Of a stretch of 64,000 bases of DNA, positions 17,259 through 26,493 are shown piece after piece. Position 1 is the first letter of the stretch. The number at the start of each line of letters is the position of its first letter. The notes beneath the pieces are model-generated. The model had not been told where the DNA came from and did not search any database. It was given only the letters and a program-made list of their open reading frames with translations. The position numbers were made by a program, and so were the translations under genes. Origin of the DNA: Actinoplanes subtropicus. Lineage in GTDB: Bacteria > Actinomycetota > Actinomycetes > Mycobacteriales > Micromonosporaceae. The stretch lies in the NCBI RefSeq assembly GCF_000721705.1, contig NZ_JOJL01000002.1, positions 124,001 to 188,000 of the forward strand. The letters are read 5' to 3'.

Positions 17259-18274
17259 AACGGCCGACCATAGCGGAGATCGCGGCGCGCGCCGGCGTCT
17301 CGACCGGGGCCGTCTCGTACGCGCTCAACGGCCGGCCCGGCGTGTCCGCGGAGACCCGCCGCCAGATCCTCGAGATCGCCGACGAGATCGGCTGGCGGCC
17401 CAGCGTGGCGGCCCGGTCGCTGTCCGGGTCCCGCGCGCACAGCGTCGGCCTGGTGATCGCCCGTCCCGCCGACACCCTCGGCGTCGAACCGTTCTTCATG
17501 CGGTTCATCGCCGGGCTGGAGGGCGAGCTGTCCCGGCAGAGCATCGCCCTGCTCCTGCAGGTCGTCGACGACCACCGCGCGGCGATCGAGGCGATCCGGC
17601 TCTGCTGGGCCGAGCGGCGGGTCGACGGCCTCGTGCTCACCGACCTCTACTCCGACGACACCCGCATCCCGCTCATCGAGGAGCTGCGCATACCCGCCGT
17701 TCTGGTCGGCGGCCCCCGATCCGACACGCGGACCCCGGCCGTGTGGACCGACGACCGCGCCGCCGTCACGGCCGCGGTCGACTATCTGGTGGCGTTGGGG
17801 CACCGGCGGATCGCGCGGGTGGCCGGCCTGCCCGCGCTGGAACACACGCAGGTGCGCGTGGCGGCCTTCCGCGACGCCATGCTGGGACACGGCTTGGCGG
17901 AGCCCCCGGTGGTCGAGACGGACTACAGCTGGGAGGAGGGCGCCGAGGCCACCCGGACGCTGCTGTCCCGCCGCGACCGGCCCACCGCCATCATGTTCGA
18001 CAACGACGTGATGGCGGCCGCCGCGCTGAACGTCGCGCAGGAGATGGGCGTCGCCGTCCCGGACGACCTCTCCGTCATGGCCGGCGACGACTCCCAGCTC
18101 TGCATGCTGGTCCGGCCGGCGCTCACCGCGCTGGCGCGCGACATCCAGGCGTACGGGCGGCACACCGCGCGCGTCCTCCTGCAGGCCATGGAGGGCAGTT
18201 CGCCCGGCTCGGAACCGGAGAGCGCCACCCGGCTCGTCGTCCGCGGCAGCACCGCCCCGCCGCCCCCGGCGTGA
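17255..18274 (+). CDS. LacI family transcriptional regulator (end of sugar operon)
   Basis: The protein has 339 residues. The HTH KRPTIAEIAARAGVSTGAVSYALNGRPGVSAETRRQI begins at residue 2, and the hinge WRPSVAARSLSGSRAHSVGLV is typical. A periplasmic-binding-like effector domain follows (GHRRIARVAG, PTAIMFDNDVMAAAALNVAQEMGVAVPDDLSVMAGDDS). The GTG at 17255 follows GGAGGAGGG and overlaps the preceding stop. It probably represses this operon through the CTTAAGCGCTTAAG palindrome at 13920. Confidence 0.93.
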   Translation: MKRPTIAEIAARAGVSTGAVSYALNGRPGVSAETRRQILEIADEIGWRPSVAARSLSGSRAHSVGLVIARPADTLGVEPFFMRFIAGLEGELSRQSIALLLQVVDDHRAAIEAIRLCWAERRVDGLVLTDLYSDDTRIPLIEELRIPAVLVGGPRSDTRTPAVWTDDRAAVTAAVDYLVALGHRRIARVAGLPALEHTQVRVAAFRDAMLGHGLAEPPVVETDYSWEEGAEATRTLLSRRDRPTAIMFDNDVMAAAALNVAQEMGVAVPDDLSVMAGDDSQLCMLVRPALTALARDIQAYGRHTARVLLQAMEGSSPGSEPESATRLVVRGSTAPPPPA

Positions 18275-18286
18275 GGGGACGCCCGG

Positions 18287-19324
18287 TCACCGGGGTGGGG
18301 CGACGCTGCCGCGCTTGACGAGCCAGGTCTCCACGACGGTCTCGGCCGGCGCGGCGGCGCCGTCGCGGATGCGCCGGACCGCGGCCTCGACGGCGGCGGT
18401 GCCCATCAGCGCCGGGTCCTGCCGGACCGTGGTGAGGTCGACCGAGGAGAGGCGCGCGATCGGCGAGTCGTCGAAGCCGGTGAGCGAGACGTCCTCGGGG
18501 ATGCGGACGCCGGCCCGCAGCAGGATCTGCAGCACGCCGACGGCGGTGTGGTCGTTCGGGGTGACCACGGCCGTGGGTAACTCGGCCCGCTCCAGCAGCT
18601 GGCGGGCGGCGGCCGCGCCGGCCTCCTCGAAGTAGTCCCCGCGGCGGTACCTGCCGGGCACGGACAGCACGTCGGCGGCCAGTCCCAGCCGCTCGGTGGC
18701 CCGGTCGTAGCCCTTGCGCCGGACCGCGGACGCCGGCATCGCGGCCGGGTCGACATACGCGATCTGCCGGTGCCCGGTCTCGGCCAGATACGTCACCATG
18801 TCGTCGATGCCCCGGTCGCCCGAGGAGCGCACGACGTCGTAGTCGGCGTTGCGCATCCGGGACCCGACGTCGACGACCGGCACGACCGCGCGCCGGCTGA
18901 GCGCCCGCATGCCCGCGTGGCCGAGGTGCGAGCCGATGACGACGAGGCCGGCGCACCGGTGCCCGAGGAGTTCGTCGGCCGCTTCGTCGGTGGATCGCCC
19001 GGCGGTCTGCGCGCTCAGGATCACGTCGTACCCCTCGGCGGACGCGGCCGAGTAGATGTGCTCGACCATCTCCAACTCGGTGGAGTGGGCCGGCGCGAAG
19101 ATGACCCCGAGGTCGGTGCTGTGGGTGCGCCGCAGCGACCGGGCGGCCACGTGCGGGCGGAAGCCGAGCTCCGCGGCGGCCTCGCGGACGCGCCGGCGGG
19201 TCTCCTCGCTGGCGCCCGGCGCGTCCCGGAAGACCAGCGAGACCAATTGCCGGGAAACGCCGAGATGCGCCGCGATGTCGGCCATGGTCGGGGGGCGGGA
19301 CGGGCGATCGGGGCCGCCGGTCAT
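18287..19324 (-). CDS. LacI family transcriptional regulator (divergent from sugar-binding protein)
   Basis: This 345-aa protein has the HTH PTMADIAAHLGVSRQLVSLVFRDAPGASEETRRRV and hinge FRPHVAARSLRRTHSTDLGVIFAPAH. Its effector domain ends with PTAVVTPNDHTAVGVLQILLRAGVRIPEDVSLTGFDDS and LTTVRQDP. It is transcribed away from the orphan RbsB-type binding protein and shares a 296-bp intergenic region holding a promoter with an overlapping palindrome. It converges on the other lacI with only 12 bp between stops. Confidence 0.93.
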   Translation of the reverse strand: MTGGPDRPSRPPTMADIAAHLGVSRQLVSLVFRDAPGASEETRRRVREAAAELGFRPHVAARSLRRTHSTDLGVIFAPAHSTELEMVEHIYSAASAEGYDVILSAQTAGRSTDEAADELLGHRCAGLVVIGSHLGHAGMRALSRRAVVPVVDVGSRMRNADYDVVRSSGDRGIDDMVTYLAETGHRQIAYVDPAAMPASAVRRKGYDRATERLGLAADVLSVPGRYRRGDYFEEAGAAAARQLLERAELPTAVVTPNDHTAVGVLQILLRAGVRIPEDVSLTGFDDSPIARLSSVDLTTVRQDPALMGTAAVEAAVRRIRDGAAAPAETVVETWLVKRGSVAPPR

Positions 19325-19413
19325 GGGCCACCTCCGCTCGGTCGGGCGCGCCGGGCGTGCCAGATGGTCAGACTATCCCCTCGCGGGCGGGCCGACTTTG
19401 TCTTAACAAACTC

Positions 19414-19437
19414 TTGACACCGACTAGCACGTGCCAG
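19414..19437 (+). promoter_or_regulatory. promoter and palindromic operator upstream of the orphan sugar-binding protein
   Basis: TTGACA (19414-19419) is a consensus -35. CTAGCACGTGCCAG (19424-19437), a palindrome with only its second base pair unmatched, fills the spacer. A LacI repressor bound there would block RNA polymerase. The leader to the ATG at 19621 is long (about 170 nt) and contains a small TCTCCGG/CCGGAGA stem at 19520-19545. Confidence 0.5.
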
Positions 19438-19620
19438 TTGTATGTGATCGGCAACACCCCACGCATGACGTCTCCGAGGCGCCGCATCCGCGCGGCAACC
19501 ACAGCCCTAATTCGTCATCTCTCCGGCTCCCCTCAGCGCCGGAGACCAGCATGTCCGCGGAAAAGGTACGGACGATGCGCCGTATCTGCGTAGACCCCAT
19601 CTTCTCGGGAAGGAACCTCG

Positions 19621-20619
19621 ATGACGACACATAGAACGCGCGGTGCCCGCCTCGTCGCCCTGGCCGCGGCGATCACCCTCGCCGCCACCGCCTGCAGCAA
19701 CGGCGGCCGGGACAAGACGGCCGACGACAGCACCAGCGGCGGCGGCAACGCGGCCGGCAGTTCCGGCTTCACGATCGCGATGATCACGCACGAGACCCCG
19801 GGCGACACCTTCTGGGACAAGATCAAGGCCGGCGCGCAGCAGGCGGCCAAGGACACCGGCGTCACGCTCAAGTACTCCAACGACCCGGACGCCACCAAGC
19901 AGGCCGTGCTGATCCAGAACGCGATCGACTCCAAGGTCAGCGGCATCGCCACCACGCTGGTCACCCCGGACGCCCTCGCCGGCTCGGTCAAGGCGGCCAG
20001 GGACGCCGGCATCCCGCTGGTCGGCTTCAACTCCGGCATCGACCAGTACCAGAAGCTTGGCGCGCTGATGTACTTCGGCTCCGACGAGAACCTGGCCGGC
20101 AACACGGCCGGCAAGCGGATCCTGGCCGCCGGCGCCAAGCACCCGCTCTGCGTGATCCAGGCCCAGGGCTCGGTCGCGCTCGAGGCCCGCTGCGCCGGGG
20201 TCAAGGGCGTCATCCCGGCCACCGAGAACATCAACGTCAACGGCGCGGACGACTCGGCCGTGGTGTCGACACTGCAGGCCAAGCTCGCGCAGGACAAGTC
20301 GATCGACTACCTCGTGACGCTCGGCGCACCGATCGCCATCGACGCGCTGAAGGCCATGGACCAGGCCGGCAGCTCGGCGAAGCTGGTGACCTTCGACCTC
20401 AACCAGGAGGCGGCGCAGGACATCAAGGACGGGAAGATCGAGTTCTCGATCGACCAGCAGCCGTACGTCCAGGGCTACATGGCGGTCACCTCGCTCTACC
20501 TGTACCTGAAGAACGGCAACGACATCGGCGGCGGCAAGGCGGTGCTGACCGGCCCGTCCTTCGTGGACAAGACGAACATCGACACGATCCTGCCGTTCAC
20601 CAGGAACAACACCCGCTGA
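19621..20619 (+). CDS. RbsB-type sugar-binding lipoprotein, orphan
   Basis: The protein has 332 residues, a lipobox (LAATACSNGG, Cys near 25), and a periplasmic binding fold of the ribose/autoinducer-2 family: FTIAMITHETPGDTFWDKIKAGAQQAAKDTGV, GIPLVGFNSGID, VNGADDSAVVSTLQAKLAQDKSIDYLVTLG. Such genes are normally followed by an RbsA-type ATPase and an RbsC-type permease. Here a strong hairpin comes 5 nt after the stop and no transporter genes follow. It may serve a transporter elsewhere or feed sugar sensing with the divergent LacI. Confidence 0.9.
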   Translation: MTTHRTRGARLVALAAAITLAATACSNGGRDKTADDSTSGGGNAAGSSGFTIAMITHETPGDTFWDKIKAGAQQAAKDTGVTLKYSNDPDATKQAVLIQNAIDSKVSGIATTLVTPDALAGSVKAARDAGIPLVGFNSGIDQYQKLGALMYFGSDENLAGNTAGKRILAAGAKHPLCVIQAQGSVALEARCAGVKGVIPATENINVNGADDSAVVSTLQAKLAQDKSIDYLVTLGAPIAIDALKAMDQAGSSAKLVTFDLNQEAAQDIKDGKIEFSIDQQPYVQGYMAVTSLYLYLKNGNDIGGGKAVLTGPSFVDKTNIDTILPFTRNNTR

Positions 20620-20624
20620 CCGCG

Positions 20625-20655
20625 CCGGCGGGGCGGCGACCCGCCGCCCCGCCGG
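20625..20655 (+). terminator. strong hairpin terminator after the orphan binding protein
   Basis: A perfect 14-bp GC-only stem (20625-20638 with 20642-20655) with a 3-nt loop starts 5 nt after the stop. There is no T-run. Confidence 0.65.
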
Positions 20656-20930
20656 ACAGGTGGGGACGCTGGCCGGGTCGGTGACGGTCGGGGTTCCTGT
20701 CGTCCGTACAAAATCGGCCAGGACCGCGTCCGGGGGTAGTTGCGGGGCCGCGCCGGCTGAAGGTCAACGAGACGTGCCGGCCCAGCCCGGTGGCGGCCGG
20801 GTCTCGCTCGGGAAGCACCTGCCCGGCCCGCTCGGCCTGGTCTGGCGCTTCATCGGGGCGCCGAGACACGCCCGCTTCCGCGCCGCGCGGGACGGGCATG
20901 AACGCTGACCCTCCGGCCCCTGCCGCCGAC
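20656..20930. other. intergenic stretch without a convincing gene
   Basis: Between the two hairpins I see only weak open frames on both strands, without ribosome-binding sites or recognisable protein motifs. One minus-strand run (ADFVRTTGTPTVTDPASVP) looks protein-like but has an in-frame stop just upstream. It may be a decayed gene end. Confidence 0.3.
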
Positions 20931-20966
20931 GAAGTCGCCGTGCGCCCGGGGCGTCACGGCGACTTC
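20931..20966. terminator. bidirectional hairpin between converging transporter genes
   Basis: GAAGTCGCCGTG (20931-20942) pairs perfectly with CACGGCGACTTC (20955-20966) across a 12-nt loop. It lies 18 bp beyond the stop of the minus-strand betaine-binding gene. Confidence 0.65.
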
Positions 20967-20983
20967 GAAACGGTTGCGGGCGG

Positions 20984-21967
20984 TCAGCCCTGGGCGAGCC
21001 AGGCCTTGACCTTGTCCGGGTTGGCGTCGACCCACTTCTTGGCGGCCTGGTCGTCGGTCAGCTTGTCCACGGCGATGGACCGGGCGACCGAGTTCTGGTC
21101 CTCATTGGTCCAGTTGAACGCCTTGACGAGCTTGTAGGCCGGGCCGTTGGCGTCGGCGAACTTCTTGCTGACGACCTTGTTGAGGTCGTACGGCGGGTAG
21201 TCGCAGGCGACCTTCGCCGGGTCCGCGTCGCAGCCCGTGGTGTACGGCGGCAGGTTGACCTTGACGAGCTTGACCTCGTTGAGGAACCACTGCGGCTCGT
21301 AGAAGTAGGCGAGCAGCGGGGTCTTCTTCGCCTCGGCCTGCCGGAACGACTGGATCAGCGCGGTCTCGCTGCCACCCTCCACCACCTTGAAGTCGAGCTT
21401 GAGGTTCTTGACCAGGGCCGCGTCGTTGGTCACATAGGACGGGTCGCCGTCGAGCAGCTGACCCTTGTCCCCGGACTCGGAGGTCTTGAACATCGATGCG
21501 TACTTGTTGAGGTTCTTCCAGTCGGTGATGTCCGGGTACTGGGTGGCCATCCACGGCGGCACGTACCAGCCGATGATGCCCTTGTTGCCGGTCTGGCCGG
21601 CGTCCACCGCGGTCTTCTGCTCGTCGATGTACTGCTTCACCAGCTCGGGGTGGCCCCAGTTCTCCAGGACCGCGTCCACCTCGCCGGTGCCGAAGCCCTG
21701 CCAGGAGATCTGCTCCTTGAGGTTCTTCTTGGTCACCTTGCAGCCGAGGTTCTTCTCCGCGACGTAGGCGACGACGGCGGCGTCCGCCTCGTAGCCCACC
21801 CATGGGTTGACGGCGAGGTTGAAGGTGCCGCAGTTGGCTGCCTGGGCGGAGGAGCCGCCGCCGCTGCTCGTCGCGCCCACTTTCGCACCGCCGCAGGCGG
21901 TCAGGGCCAGTGCCGTGATCGTTGCGGTGGCCGCGACGGCCAGCCTTCGGGTTCGTATCACTGTCAT
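20984..21967 (-). CDS. proX: glycine betaine/choline ABC transporter substrate-binding lipoprotein (ProX/OpuAC type)
   Basis: The protein has 327 residues and a lipobox (ALALTACGGAKV). The OpuAC-type fold is shown by CGTFNLAVNPWVGYEADAAVV near the start, QGFGTGEVDAVLENWGH in the middle, and many Trp residues (PWMATQYPDITDW, EPQWFLN, FNWTNEDQ) that would form the aromatic cage for a quaternary amine. It is the third gene of the ATPase-permease-binding protein operon. Adjacent choline and betaine catabolic genes suggest choline or betaine import for use as food as well as osmoprotection. Confidence 0.9.
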   Translation of the reverse strand: MTVIRTRRLAVAATATITALALTACGGAKVGATSSGGGSSAQAANCGTFNLAVNPWVGYEADAAVVAYVAEKNLGCKVTKKNLKEQISWQGFGTGEVDAVLENWGHPELVKQYIDEQKTAVDAGQTGNKGIIGWYVPPWMATQYPDITDWKNLNKYASMFKTSESGDKGQLLDGDPSYVTNDAALVKNLKLDFKVVEGGSETALIQSFRQAEAKKTPLLAYFYEPQWFLNEVKLVKVNLPPYTTGCDADPAKVACDYPPYDLNKVVSKKFADANGPAYKLVKAFNWTNEDQNSVARSIAVDKLTDDQAAKKWVDANPDKVKAWLAQG

Positions 21968-21970
21968 GTC

Positions 21971-23953
21971 TCAATGGCCCTTCGATTTGTTCGACTGTTG
22001 GGCGGCTCGGGCGATGCGATCGAGCATGATACCGAGCAGCACGATGGCCACTCCGGCCGCGAGACCCTTGCCGTAGAGCGATCCCTGGGAGAAGCCGGCG
22101 ACCACGTCGTAGCCGAGCGCGCCCGCGCCGACGAGCCCGCCGACCACGACCATGGAAAGGACATAGATGAGGCCCTGGTTCGCGGCAAGCGTCAGCGATT
22201 GCCGGGACATGGGCAACTGGACCTTGGTGATCATCTGCCAGGTGCTCGAGCCTGCGGCGGTCGCGGCCTCGACGGTCGTGGCGGAGATTCCGCGTACGCC
22301 ATCTGAAATGATCTTGATGGCGACCGGCGCCGCGAAGACCACCGCCGCGACGATCGCGGTGAACCGGCTGGCCGCGAAGAGCGCCAGGAACGGCACCAGG
22401 TAGACGAAGGCCGGCATCGTCTGGCCGGCGTCGAGGATCGGCCGGATGATCCGGTCCGCGTGGCGGTTGCGGCCCATCCAGACCCCGAAGACCACGCCCA
22501 GCACCATCACCATGACGGTCGCGACGATGGTCATGGCGAGCGTCGTCATGCTGTCCTGCCACAGGCCGGTGCCGATGATCAGGCCGAGGCAGATCGCGGT
22601 GGTGACGGCGGCGCGCACCCCGCCGAGCAGCACGGCGAGCCCGACCGCCACCGCGCCCACCAGCCACCACGGCGACTCGACGAGCAGCGCCTGGAGCGGG
22701 TTGAGCAGCACCGAGGTGACCAGGTTCTTGAAGGCCGCGGTGGCGCCGGAGAGGTCGTTCTGGGCCCACGTGGTGACCGAGTCGGCGCCCCGGCGCAGGG
22801 CGCTGCCGACGTCGAGGCCGTCCGGGAACTCGGCCGCCCACACGTACGTGTAGGAGAAGTAGCAGCAGACCACGGCGGCGATGCCGCCGCCGGCCACCAG
22901 CAACCGGCGCAGCCGGCGGGCCGGGGCGGCCACCCGTACGCGATCGCTGGCCGCGGTGGTCACGCGGTCGAGCACGATCGCCATCACCACGATCGCCAGG
23001 CCGGCGTTGAACGCCGTACCCACGTCGAGGGTCTGCAGCGCCTGGACGACCGTCTGGCCGAGGCCCGGCGCGTCGATGAGGGCGGCGATCGTCACCATCG
23101 ACAGCGCCGCCATGATGGTCTGGTTGATGCCGAGCACGATGGTGCGCCTCGACAGCGGCAGCAGCACGCGGGTGAGCCGCTGCCAGCCGGTCGCCCCGAG
23201 CGAGTCGGTCGCCTCGATCGCGGCCGGCGGCACCGAGCGGATGCCGTGCGCGGTGAGCCGGATCGCCGGCGGCATCGCGTAGATCAGCGTCGCGATCACC
23301 GCCGAGGCCGGTCCGATCAGGAACAGCAGGGTCAGCGGGGCCAGATAGACGAACGTGGGCATCGTCTGCATGAAGTCCAGGACCGGGGTCACCAGCCGGT
23401 TGAACCGGTCGGACAGGCCGGCCCAGATGCCCAGCGGGATCCCGAACAGCAACGAGATCAGCACGGCCGCGATGGTCAGCGCGAACGTGTCCATGCTCTC
23501 CTGCCACAGGCCCTGCAGGCCGAAGAACACGAAGCCGCCGGCGGCGAGCAGCGCCACCCGCCAGTTTCCGAAGACCCAGGAGACGTACGTGACGACGGCC
23601 ACCACGCCGAGCCAGCCCAGCAGCGGCACCGGGCGGCCGAACCACTCCTGCGAGATCAGCGCCTGGATGAACGTGACCAGGCCGTCGATCACGGCCCGGA
23701 TCTCGTTGAAGAAGTACAGGAAGATCGGGCTGGTGTTGCGGTTGGCGCCGACCGTGTCGTTGACGTGGTTGAGCCAGCGGTGCAGCGGTGTCAGGTCGGC
23801 CGGGGCGAGGCTCAGCGTGGCGGTGCCGTGCGTCGGGAACCAGACGACGACCCACGCGACGAGCACCGCGGCCACCTGGGCCGGCCTGCCCAGGCGCCGG
23901 AGCAGCGGGGTGCGCGGCGCGGCGACCGCGGTGGTCGTCGTGGTGGTGGCCAT
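21971..23953 (-). CDS. proW: glycine betaine ABC transporter permease, two fused ProW domains
   Basis: The protein has 660 residues holding two complete permease units. The first unit, about residues 80-310, carries FGIPLGIWAGLSDRF, FMQTMPTFVYLAP and an EAA loop IEATDSLGATGWQRLTRVLLPLSRR. The second, about 400-640, carries GVVFGVWMGRNRHADRI, AGQTMPAFVYLVPF and VEAATAAGSSTWQMITKVQLPMSRQS. Fused tandem permeases occur in the ProU/OpuA family and form both halves of the channel in one chain. The ATG at 23953 overlaps the ATPase stop. An apparent upstream extension is a shadow of the ATPase gene. Confidence 0.9.
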   Translation of the reverse strand: MATTTTTTAVAAPRTPLLRRLGRPAQVAAVLVAWVVVWFPTHGTATLSLAPADLTPLHRWLNHVNDTVGANRNTSPIFLYFFNEIRAVIDGLVTFIQALISQEWFGRPVPLLGWLGVVAVVTYVSWVFGNWRVALLAAGGFVFFGLQGLWQESMDTFALTIAAVLISLLFGIPLGIWAGLSDRFNRLVTPVLDFMQTMPTFVYLAPLTLLFLIGPASAVIATLIYAMPPAIRLTAHGIRSVPPAAIEATDSLGATGWQRLTRVLLPLSRRTIVLGINQTIMAALSMVTIAALIDAPGLGQTVVQALQTLDVGTAFNAGLAIVVMAIVLDRVTTAASDRVRVAAPARRLRRLLVAGGGIAAVVCCYFSYTYVWAAEFPDGLDVGSALRRGADSVTTWAQNDLSGATAAFKNLVTSVLLNPLQALLVESPWWLVGAVAVGLAVLLGGVRAAVTTAICLGLIIGTGLWQDSMTTLAMTIVATVMVMVLGVVFGVWMGRNRHADRIIRPILDAGQTMPAFVYLVPFLALFAASRFTAIVAAVVFAAPVAIKIISDGVRGISATTVEAATAAGSSTWQMITKVQLPMSRQSLTLAANQGLIYVLSMVVVGGLVGAGALGYDVVAGFSQGSLYGKGLAAGVAIVLLGIMLDRIARAAQQSNKSKGH

Positions 23954-24999
23954 CAGACTCCCGCCTCCACACCGGCCACGACGGCCAGGATCTCCTCGTT
24001 GCCCACGACGCCGAGCAACTCGCCGTCCTTGACCACCTTCACCGGCCGGTCGGAGGAGAGCACGGCCCGGACGGCGTCCCGGACGATCACGTCGGGGCCG
24101 AGCTCGGGGCCGTCCAGCTCGTCGTCGGCGCGCTGGTCCCGCATGATCCAGCGCAGCGTGAGCACGTGCGAGCGGGCCACGTCCCGGACGAAGTCGCGGA
24201 CGTAGTCGTCGGCCGGTGCGCCGACCAGGTCGGCGCCCGTACCACACTGGATCATCTTGCCGTCGCGCATGATCAGGATGCGGTCGCCGAGCTTCAGCGC
24301 CTCGGACAGGTCGTGGGTGATGAAGACCATCGTCTTGCCGACCTCGTGGTGCAGCCGGATGACCTCGTTCTGCATGTCCCGGCGGATCAGCGGGTCGAGG
24401 GCCGAGAACGGCTCGTCGAAGAAGAGCACGTCGGGGTCGCCGGCCAGCGCCCGGGCCAGGCCGACCCGCTGCTGCATGCCGCCGGAGAGCTGGTCGGGGT
24501 AGGAGTGCTCGTACCCGTCCAGGCCGACCAGCTCGATGACCTCCATGGCCCGCCGGGTGCGCTCGGCCCGGCCGGTGCCGCGGATCTCCAGGCCGTACGC
24601 CACGTTGTCGACCACCTGCCGGTACGGCAGCAGGCCGAAGTGCTGGAAGACCATCGAGAACTTGCGCCGGCGCAGGTCGCGCAGCCGCTTCTTGTCGGCG
24701 CCGAGGATGTCCTCACCCTCGAACACCACCTCGCCGGTGGTCGGCTCGACCAGCCGGGTCAGGCAGCGGACCAGCGTGGACTTGCCCGACCCGGAGAGTC
24801 CCATGACGACGAAGACCTCGCCGGGCGCGACGTCGAAGGAGACCTCCCGCACCGCCGCCGTGCAGCCGGTCTGCTCGATCAGCTCGCGCCGGGAGAGCGC
24901 GCACAGGTCGGGCGAGCGCGGCACCTGCTCGGCCTTCTGCCCGAATACCTTCCACAGTTCACGAACCGAGATGACCGGCGACGAGGTCTCCGTGGTCAT
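23953..24999 (-). CDS. proV: glycine betaine ABC transporter ATP-binding protein (ProV/OpuAA)
   Basis: This 348-aa ATPase has Walker A GLSGSGKS, signature LSGGMQQR, Walker [13 protein letters not shown] and the switch His in [10 protein letters not shown]. The N-terminal extension ([14 protein letters not shown]) is typical of ProV/OpuAA. After residue 270 a short CBS-like tail ([24 protein letters not shown]) resembles the ionic-strength sensor of the family but holds only one recognisable CBS unit. It is the first gene of the transporter operon and lies 24 bp after the aldehyde dehydrogenase stop on the same strand, so read-through from the bet genes is likely. Confidence 0.92.
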   Translation of the reverse strand: MTTETSSPVISVRELWKVFGQKAEQVPRSPDLCALSRRELIEQTGCTAAVREVSFDVAPGEVFVVMGLSGSGKSTLVRCLTRLVEPTTGEVVFEGEDILGADKKRLRDLRRRKFSMVFQHFGLLPYRQVVDNVAYGLEIRGTGRAERTRRAMEVIELVGLDGYEHSYPDQLSGGMQQRVGLARALAGDPDVLFFDEPFSALDPLIRRDMQNEVIRLHHEVGKTMVFITHDLSEALKLGDRILIMRDGKMIQCGTGADLVGAPADDYVRDFVRDVARSHVLTLRWIMRDQRADDELDGPELGPDVIVRDAVRAVLSSDRPVKVVKDGELLGVVGNEEILAVVAGVEAGV

Positions 25000-25023
25000 A
25001 CCGACGCTCCAATCGACCAGCCG

Positions 25024-26493
25024 TCAAGGGCGGAACCAGTGCTGAGGATGTGGATCTATGTTCTGCCATATATGTTTCGTCTCGCGGTATTCGTCAAGAC
25101 CTTTCGGGCCCAGTTCGCGCCCGATTCCGGACTGCTTGAAGCCACCCCACTCGGCCTGCGGCACGTACGGGTGGTAGTCGTTGATCCAGACGGTGCCGTG
25201 CCGCAGCCGCCCCGCGACCCGCTGCGCCTTGCCGGCGTCGCGCGTCCACACCGCCCCGGCCAGCCCGTAGTCGGTGTCGTTGGCGATGCGGACCGCCTCG
25301 TCCTCGCCGGTGAAGGTCTCCACCGTTAGCACCGGGCCGAACGACTCGTCGCGGACCACGGTCATGCCCGGGCGGCACCCGTCGAGGACGGTCGGCAGGT
25401 AGAAGAAGCCGCCGGCCAGCTTCGGGTCGTCCGGCTGGCGGCCGCCGCACAGCAGCACGGCGCCCTCGGCCAGGCCCGCCGCGACGTAGCCCTCGACCTT
25501 GGCCAGGTGCGCCGCCGAGATCAGCGCCCCGGTCTCCGCCTCGGGGTCGAACGGTCCGCCGAGCCGGATCCGGGCGGCCCGCGCGACGATCTCGTCGACC
25601 AGCTCGTCGTGGATCGACTCCTCGACGACCAGCCGCGCCCCGGCCGAGCAGACCTGCCCGGAATGCAGGAAGACCGCGGTCAGCGCGAAATCGACCGCGG
25701 TCTCCAGGTCGGCGTCGGCGAACACGACGTTGGGGTTCTTGCCGCCCAGCTCCAGCGCCACCCGTTTGACCGTGGCCGAGGCGGCCGCCATCAGGGCGCG
25801 GCCGGTCGGCAGGCTGCCGGTGAACGAGACCAGGTCGACGTCGGGATGCTCGGCGAGCGGCGCTCCGGCTTCCGGGCCGGCGCCGAGCACCAGGTTGGCC
25901 ACGCCGGCCGGCAGCCCGGCCTCTTCCAGCAGGCGCATCAGCAGGATCGCCGTGGACGGGGTCAGCTCGCTGGGCTTGAGCACGAACGCGTTGCCGGCGG
26001 CCAGCGCCGGGGCGACCTTCCACGAGGTCTGCAGCAGCGGGTAGTTCCACGGGGTGATCAGCCCGCACACGCCGAGCGGCTCGTGCACGATCCGGCTGAT
26101 CGCGTCGGCCCGCCCGGTGTCGATGACCCGGCCGGCGTCGGTCGCCGCGATCCCCGCGTAGTAGCGGAAGCAGGCGGCGACGTCGTCGATGTCGTACTCG
26201 CTCTCCACCACGCGCTTGCCGGTGTCCAGTGACTCGGCGCGGGCCAGTTCCTTCTTGTCCCGCGCGATCAGCTCGGCCACCCGATGCAGCAGGGCGCCGC
26301 GCTCGACCGCCGGGGTCCGCGGCCACGGGCCCTCGTCGAACGCCTGCCGGGCCGCGGCGATGGCGGCCAGCGTGTCGGCCCGGCCGGCCTCGGCTACCGT
26401 GGCGACCAGGCTGCCGTCCGCGGGGCAGCGGATCTCCCGCCGCCCGCCGGCGACCGGGTCGCGCCATTCTCCGCCGATCAGCAGCTGTGTCAC
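25024..26493 (-). CDS. betB: betaine aldehyde dehydrogenase
   Basis: The 489-aa NAD(P)-dependent aldehyde dehydrogenase has the catalytic Glu region [14 protein letters not shown], the Cys region [18 protein letters not shown], and [29 protein letters not shown] for cofactor binding. The ending [18 protein letters not shown] resembles betaine aldehyde dehydrogenases. It oxidises betaine aldehyde to glycine betaine. The GTG at 26493 is chosen because it overlaps the betA stop (GTGA). The frame remains open far upstream, but that is the shadow of betA. Confidence 0.9.
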   Translation of the reverse strand: MTQLLIGGEWRDPVAGGRREIRCPADGSLVATVAEAGRADTLAAIAAARQAFDEGPWPRTPAVERGALLHRVAELIARDKKELARAESLDTGKRVVESEYDIDDVAACFRYYAGIAATDAGRVIDTGRADAISRIVHEPLGVCGLITPWNYPLLQTSWKVAPALAAGNAFVLKPSELTPSTAILLMRLLEEAGLPAGVANLVLGAGPEAGAPLAEHPDVDLVSFTGSLPTGRALMAAASATVKRVALELGGKNPNVVFADADLETAVDFALTAVFLHSGQVCSAGARLVVEESIHDELVDEIVARAARIRLGGPFDPEAETGALISAAHLAKVEGYVAAGLAEGAVLLCGGRQPDDPKLAGGFFYLPTVLDGCRPGMTVVRDESFGPVLTVETFTGEDEAVRIANDTDYGLAGAVWTRDAGKAQRVAGRLRHGTVWINDYHPYVPQAEWGGFKQSGIGRELGPKGLDEYRETKHIWQNIDPHPQHWFRP

